A stretch of DNA of 64,000 nucleotides from positions 1-64,000 of the forward strand of contig NZ_BCQF01000003.1 in the NCBI RefSeq assembly GCF_001544295.1, in the 5' to 3' direction. Positions within the stretch are counted from its first letter, which is position 1. The number at the start of each line of letters is the position of its first letter. The position numbers and the translations under genes are program-made. This DNA is from Enterococcus pseudoavium NBRC 100491. Its GTDB lineage: Bacteria; Bacillota; Bacilli; Lactobacillales; Enterococcaceae. Below are positions 61,389 to 64,000 of the stretch, in pieces. Below the pieces are notes generated by a model, which had not been told where the DNA came from, did no database searches, and was given only the letters and a program-made list of their open reading frames with translations.

Positions 61389-62111
61389 ATGAAAAATTAT
61401 GAAGTGATCTATCAAGCGATTGAACGAGGGATTCTAAAGGGAATTTATGAGGCCGGTTCTTATTTACCTAGTGAAAATAGTTTACGGCAAAGCTATCACG
61501 TTTCACGGGATACGATTCGTAAGGCTTTAGCCCTTTTAATGGCGAACGGCTACATTCAAAAAATTCAAGGTAAAGGATCACTAGTTTTAAAACGCGAACA
61601 ATTGCGTTTCCCTGTTTCTGGTCTAACCAGTTACAAAGAATTACAAAATTCTTATGGTTATGAAAGTAGTACCGCAGTCATCAGTCTAAAAAAAATTGTG
61701 ATTGATGAAAAAGCTGCCCAGATAACTGGTTTTGAAGCTGGTTCGTTATGTTGGGAATTGATTCGAACACGAGCAATCGAACAAAAAAAAGTTATCCTCG
61801 ATAAAGATCTCCTTTTAACTGCGATCATTCCAGAAATTGATACTGAAATTGCCAAGGATTCCATCTATCGTTATTTCGAAAATCAGTTAGGGCTAACGAT
61901 CGCTTTTGCTGAAAAAGAAATTACGATCGATGCTTTGACGGATGAAGACCGTGAGCTCCTTGATCTAAACCAGCACGATATCAATATCGTTTCGGTCAAA
62001 AGTCGCGTTTTTACTAATGATGCCCGTCAATTTCAATACACGGAAAGTCGTCATCAAGTCGATAAATTTCGCTTCTTTGATTTTGCCCGCCGCCATCCTT
62101 CTACCATGTAA
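61389..62111 (+). CDS. treR: Trehalose operon repressor, GntR family
   Basis: A 240-residue GntR/UTRA regulator. The N-terminal winged helix (1-70) has LPSENSLRQSYHVSRDTIRKALALL. The C-terminal UTRA domain (about 90-235) would bind trehalose-6-phosphate. It is divergent from treP-treA, and the region between them carries two related palindromes. AAAGGAGGTT precedes the ATG; a second, unused-looking AAGGAGGT lies 50 bases upstream in a hairpin. Confidence 0.92.
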   Translation: MKNYEVIYQAIERGILKGIYEAGSYLPSENSLRQSYHVSRDTIRKALALLMANGYIQKIQGKGSLVLKREQLRFPVSGLTSYKELQNSYGYESSTAVISLKKIVIDEKAAQITGFEAGSLCWELIRTRAIEQKKVILDKDLLLTAIIPEIDTEIAKDSIYRYFENQLGLTIAFAEKEITIDALTDEDRELLDLNQHDINIVSVKSRVFTNDARQFQYTESRHQVDKFRFFDFARRHPSTM

Positions 62112-62133
62112 TTTTTTAGCAACTAGCTTCGCA

Positions 62134-62175
62134 AAAAAGAGACCGAAATCATAAAAATGATTTCGGTCTCTTTTT
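62134..62175. terminator. Bidirectional terminator between treR and ccpA
   Basis: AAAAAGAGACCGAAATCAT pairs with ATGATTTCGGTCTCTTTTT, a 19-bp perfect stem with a four-base loop. Confidence 0.92.
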
Positions 62176-62181
62176 AGTAGA

Positions 62182-63186
62182 CTATGCTTTGGTTGAACCT
62201 TTTTCGTAAATACCATGAGGCAATTCGATTGTTTTTTGTTCGATTTCTTCTTTGTTCATCATTTTTGTCAATAGACGCATTGCCACAGCACCGATATCAT
62301 ACAATGGTTGTGTCACACTGCTTAGACGCGGACGTGCTACTTCGGTTAGCAATGAATCATTGCTGGTGATAATTTCGAAGTCTTCAGGAACTTTGATTCC
62401 TTTATCGATTAAGCCATCTAATAAACCAATCGCTAATTCATCATCAGTTACATAAGCTGCTGTTGCGCCGCTATTTAAAATACGGTCAGTCAATGCCAAG
62501 CCTTCTTTAAAGTTATAAGGTGCTTCAAAGATCAAGCCTTCATTATATTCAAGACCATTTTCTTTCAAAGCTTCTTTATAGCCACCCATCCGTGCTTGTC
62601 CATTGATTGCATCAATCAAGGCGCCGCTGATGAAAGCAATTTTTTGATTGCCATGTTTTGCCAACAAATCGATGGATTCTTTTGTTGCTGCTGAGTAATC
62701 AATATTAACACTGCCGACTTGTTCATCTGGATCGATTGAACCCGCTAAAACGATCGGTGTTTTTGAACGTGAAAATTCTGCCCGAATCTCATCAGTGATG
62801 CGGTGACCCATAAAAATGACACCATCCACTTGTTTAGCTAATAAGTTGTTCAATACATTGACTTCTTTTTGAGCTTCGCCGTCAGAATTGGCTAAAATAA
62901 TATTGTATTTATACATAGTAGCAATATCGTCAATCCCACGCGCCAATGAAGCAAAAAACATGTTGCTTACATCTGGAATAATCACGCCGACCGTAGTTGT
63001 CTTTTTACTTGCCAGACCACGGGCAACTGCGTTAGGTCGATAATCTAAGCGTTCAATCACTTCTAACACCTTTTTACGTGTTGTGGGTTTTACATTTGGG
63101 TTGCCATTGACTACACGAGAAACGGTGGCCATTGAAACATTTGCTTCGCGGGCAACATCGTAAATCGTAATTGTTTGTTTTTCCAT
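62182..63186 (-). CDS. ccpA: Catabolite control protein A
   Basis: A 334-residue LacI-family global regulator of carbon catabolite control, activated by HPr-Ser-P. The N-terminal helix-turn-helix TIYDVAREANVSMATVSRVVNGNPNVKP and hinge NAVARGLASKKTTTVGVI are canonical. The core ends VTQPLYDIGAVAMRLLTKMM. The gene is divergent from pepQ, the common order in Lactobacillales. AAAGGAGC precedes the ATG. A cre-like site overlaps its -35, suggesting autoregulation. Confidence 0.97.
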   Translation of the reverse strand: MEKQTITIYDVAREANVSMATVSRVVNGNPNVKPTTRKKVLEVIERLDYRPNAVARGLASKKTTTVGVIIPDVSNMFFASLARGIDDIATMYKYNIILANSDGEAQKEVNVLNNLLAKQVDGVIFMGHRITDEIRAEFSRSKTPIVLAGSIDPDEQVGSVNIDYSAATKESIDLLAKHGNQKIAFISGALIDAINGQARMGGYKEALKENGLEYNEGLIFEAPYNFKEGLALTDRILNSGATAAYVTDDELAIGLLDGLIDKGIKVPEDFEIITSNDSLLTEVARPRLSSVTQPLYDIGAVAMRLLTKMMNKEEIEQKTIELPHGIYEKGSTKA

Positions 63187-63240
63187 GGATAGATGCTCCT
63201 TTTAAATTGTTTTCAGAAAATATCATTTACATTTCTAAAA

Positions 63241-63280
63241 GATAATAGCACGTTGTTTCATTGATTGCAACCGTTTTACC
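63241..63280 (-). promoter_or_regulatory. ccpA promoter with overlapping cre-like site
   Basis: On the minus strand TTGCAA (63265-63270) and TATTAT (63242-63247) are 17 bases apart. TGCAACCGTTTTAC (63266-63279, plus strand) resembles a cre and covers the -35. Confidence 0.55.
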
Positions 63281-63298
63281 CTTTTTCTCTCATTTTTT

Positions 63299-63351
63299 TG
63301 TAAGCGTTTTACAACAATCGTTTTTCAATAAATTTTATTAGTGTTACAATG
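63299..63351 (+). promoter_or_regulatory. pepQ promoter and second cre-like site
   Basis: TGTAAGCGTTTTACA (63299-63313) is a cre-like palindrome. A weak promoter follows: TTTTCA, 17 bases, TACAAT (about 63323-63351). Confidence 0.5.
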
Positions 63352-63382
63352 AACCTACTGTTAAAGGAAAGAAGGATGTCTA

Positions 63383-64000
63383 ATGAACCAAGAAAAAGTT
63401 TCAGAATTACGCAAATGGATGGAGAAAAACAATGTAGATTTGGCTTATATTTCTGATGCCAGTCATATTGGCTATTTTTCCGGCTTTGATAGCAATCCCA
63501 TGGAACGTGTTTTAGCTTTGTTTATTCCACTTGAAAAAGATCCATTTCTTTTTACTCCAGGCTTAGAGGTGGAAGATGCCAAAGCCAGCAGCTTCGAATA
63601 CGATGTGGTGGGCTACTTGGATAGTCAAGATCCTTTTGCACTAATTGTGGATGAAATTAAAAAGCGTTATGGTTCCCCTAAAAAGATCGCCCTAGAAAAA
63701 AATCAATTAGTCTTAGATCGTTATTTACGTTTAAGTGAAGCCTTTTCAACTGCCGATTTTTCGGCTGATTTGACTCCACTTGTTCAAGAATTGCAACTAT
63801 ATAAAACTGAAGACGAATGTCAACGCTTGATTGAAGCTGGCTCAACAGCTGATTTAGCTTTTGAAATTGGGTTCAGACATGTCAAACCTGGTGTTTCTGA
63901 AGAAGAGATCGTCGCAGAGATTGAATACGAATTGAAGAAAAAAGGGATTAAGCAAATGTCTTTCCCAACTGAAGTCCTAGCTGGACCAAATGCTGCCAGC
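63383..64000 (+). CDS. pepQ: Xaa-Pro dipeptidase PepQ, N-terminal part
   Basis: The first 206 codons of a gene that runs off the right edge. The creatinase-like N-terminal domain reads MNQEKVSELRKWMEKNNVDLAYISDASHIGYFSGF and LFTPGLEVEDA. The start of the pita-bread catalytic domain follows (YKTEDECQRLIEAG, FRHVKPGVSEEEIVAEIEYELKK). The metal ligands lie beyond the edge. The family cleaves X-Pro dipeptides. Divergence from ccpA is the classic arrangement. GAAGGATG lies before the ATG. Confidence 0.92.
   Translation, partial: MNQEKVSELRKWMEKNNVDLAYISDASHIGYFSGFDSNPMERVLALFIPLEKDPFLFTPGLEVEDAKASSFEYDVVGYLDSQDPFALIVDEIKKRYGSPKKIALEKNQLVLDRYLRLSEAFSTADFSADLTPLVQELQLYKTEDECQRLIEAGSTADLAFEIGFRHVKPGVSEEEIVAEIEYELKKKGIKQMSFPTEVLAGPNAAS

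Noticed and set aside
1-64000. CRISPR arrays, insertion sequences, prophage, integron or restriction genes
   Set aside because: No direct-repeat arrays with spacers, no transposase or integrase reading frames, and no phage structural genes are visible.

Overview
The window is 64 kb of chromosome from a low-GC Gram-positive bacterium. The gene set points to Lactobacillales, most likely an enterococcus or close relative: glyQS with a T-box leader, the ccpA/pepQ divergent pair, ECF S-components for folate and preQ1 under riboswitches, a trehalose PTS, and typical AGGAGG ribosome sites with occasional TTG starts. A complete histidine operon is present, which argues against E. faecalis and E. faecium as I know them; the species cannot be fixed from sequence alone. 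I see no prophage, insertion sequence, CRISPR array or restriction system. The sequence is essentially core chromosome with a few islands of interest.

Layout. 1-8 kb: the start of a cystine/dicarboxylate-type symporter with a long leader, a formate/nitrite channel, folT under a THF riboswitch, an orphan glycosyltransferase-like protein, efp, a YczE/YitT-type membrane protein, an HD hydrolase, a SpoU-type rRNA methyltransferase, acylphosphatase and a YidC insertase. 8-11.6 kb: a four-gene YknWXYZ-like MacB-type ABC exporter operon. 12-16 kb: tRNA-Glu(CUC), then ccpN, a PPDK/PEP-synthase regulatory kinase-phosphorylase (PSRP) and class III fructose bisphosphatase, a gluconeogenesis control group, followed by an AEC transporter. 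16.8-20.4 kb: glyS and glyQ on the minus strand with a T-box leader. 20.5-28.9 kb: the his operon, led by a HisZ-HisG fusion, lying between glyQS and recO. 29-36.3 kb: the conserved run rpsU-yqeY, phoH-pgpH-ybeY-dgkA-era-recO. 36.4-37.8 kb: zur, divergent from a second PSRP paralogue. 37.8-43.5 kb: hom-thrC-thrB, a T-box, then metY-metA, the aspartate-family block. 43.6-53 kb: an ArsR sensor, phosphoglucomutase, trxB, a YneF-type protein, proBA, nfo, a second AEC transporter and tyrS. 53-57.3 kb: a class A PBP, a Tad2-like DUF2829 protein translationally coupled to an SDR oxidoreductase, and queT under a preQ1-II riboswitch. 57.3-62.1 kb: treA-treP with divergent treR and two TreR-like operators. 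62.2-64 kb: ccpA divergent from pepQ, with cre-like sites between them.

Several loci sense small molecules through RNA leaders (THF, preQ1, uncharged tRNA-Gly, probably uncharged tRNA-Met), and genes in these blocks are often coupled by ATGA overlaps. The most novel-looking observations are a small family of structured intergenic hairpin repeats (46838-46892, 20113-20167 and 21433-21478), the HisZG fusion in a his operon placed between recO and glyQS, the duplicated PSRP with one copy facing zur across a Zur-box-like site, the chromosomal DUF2829-SDR pair, and a leader with a six-codon reading frame ahead of the symporter.
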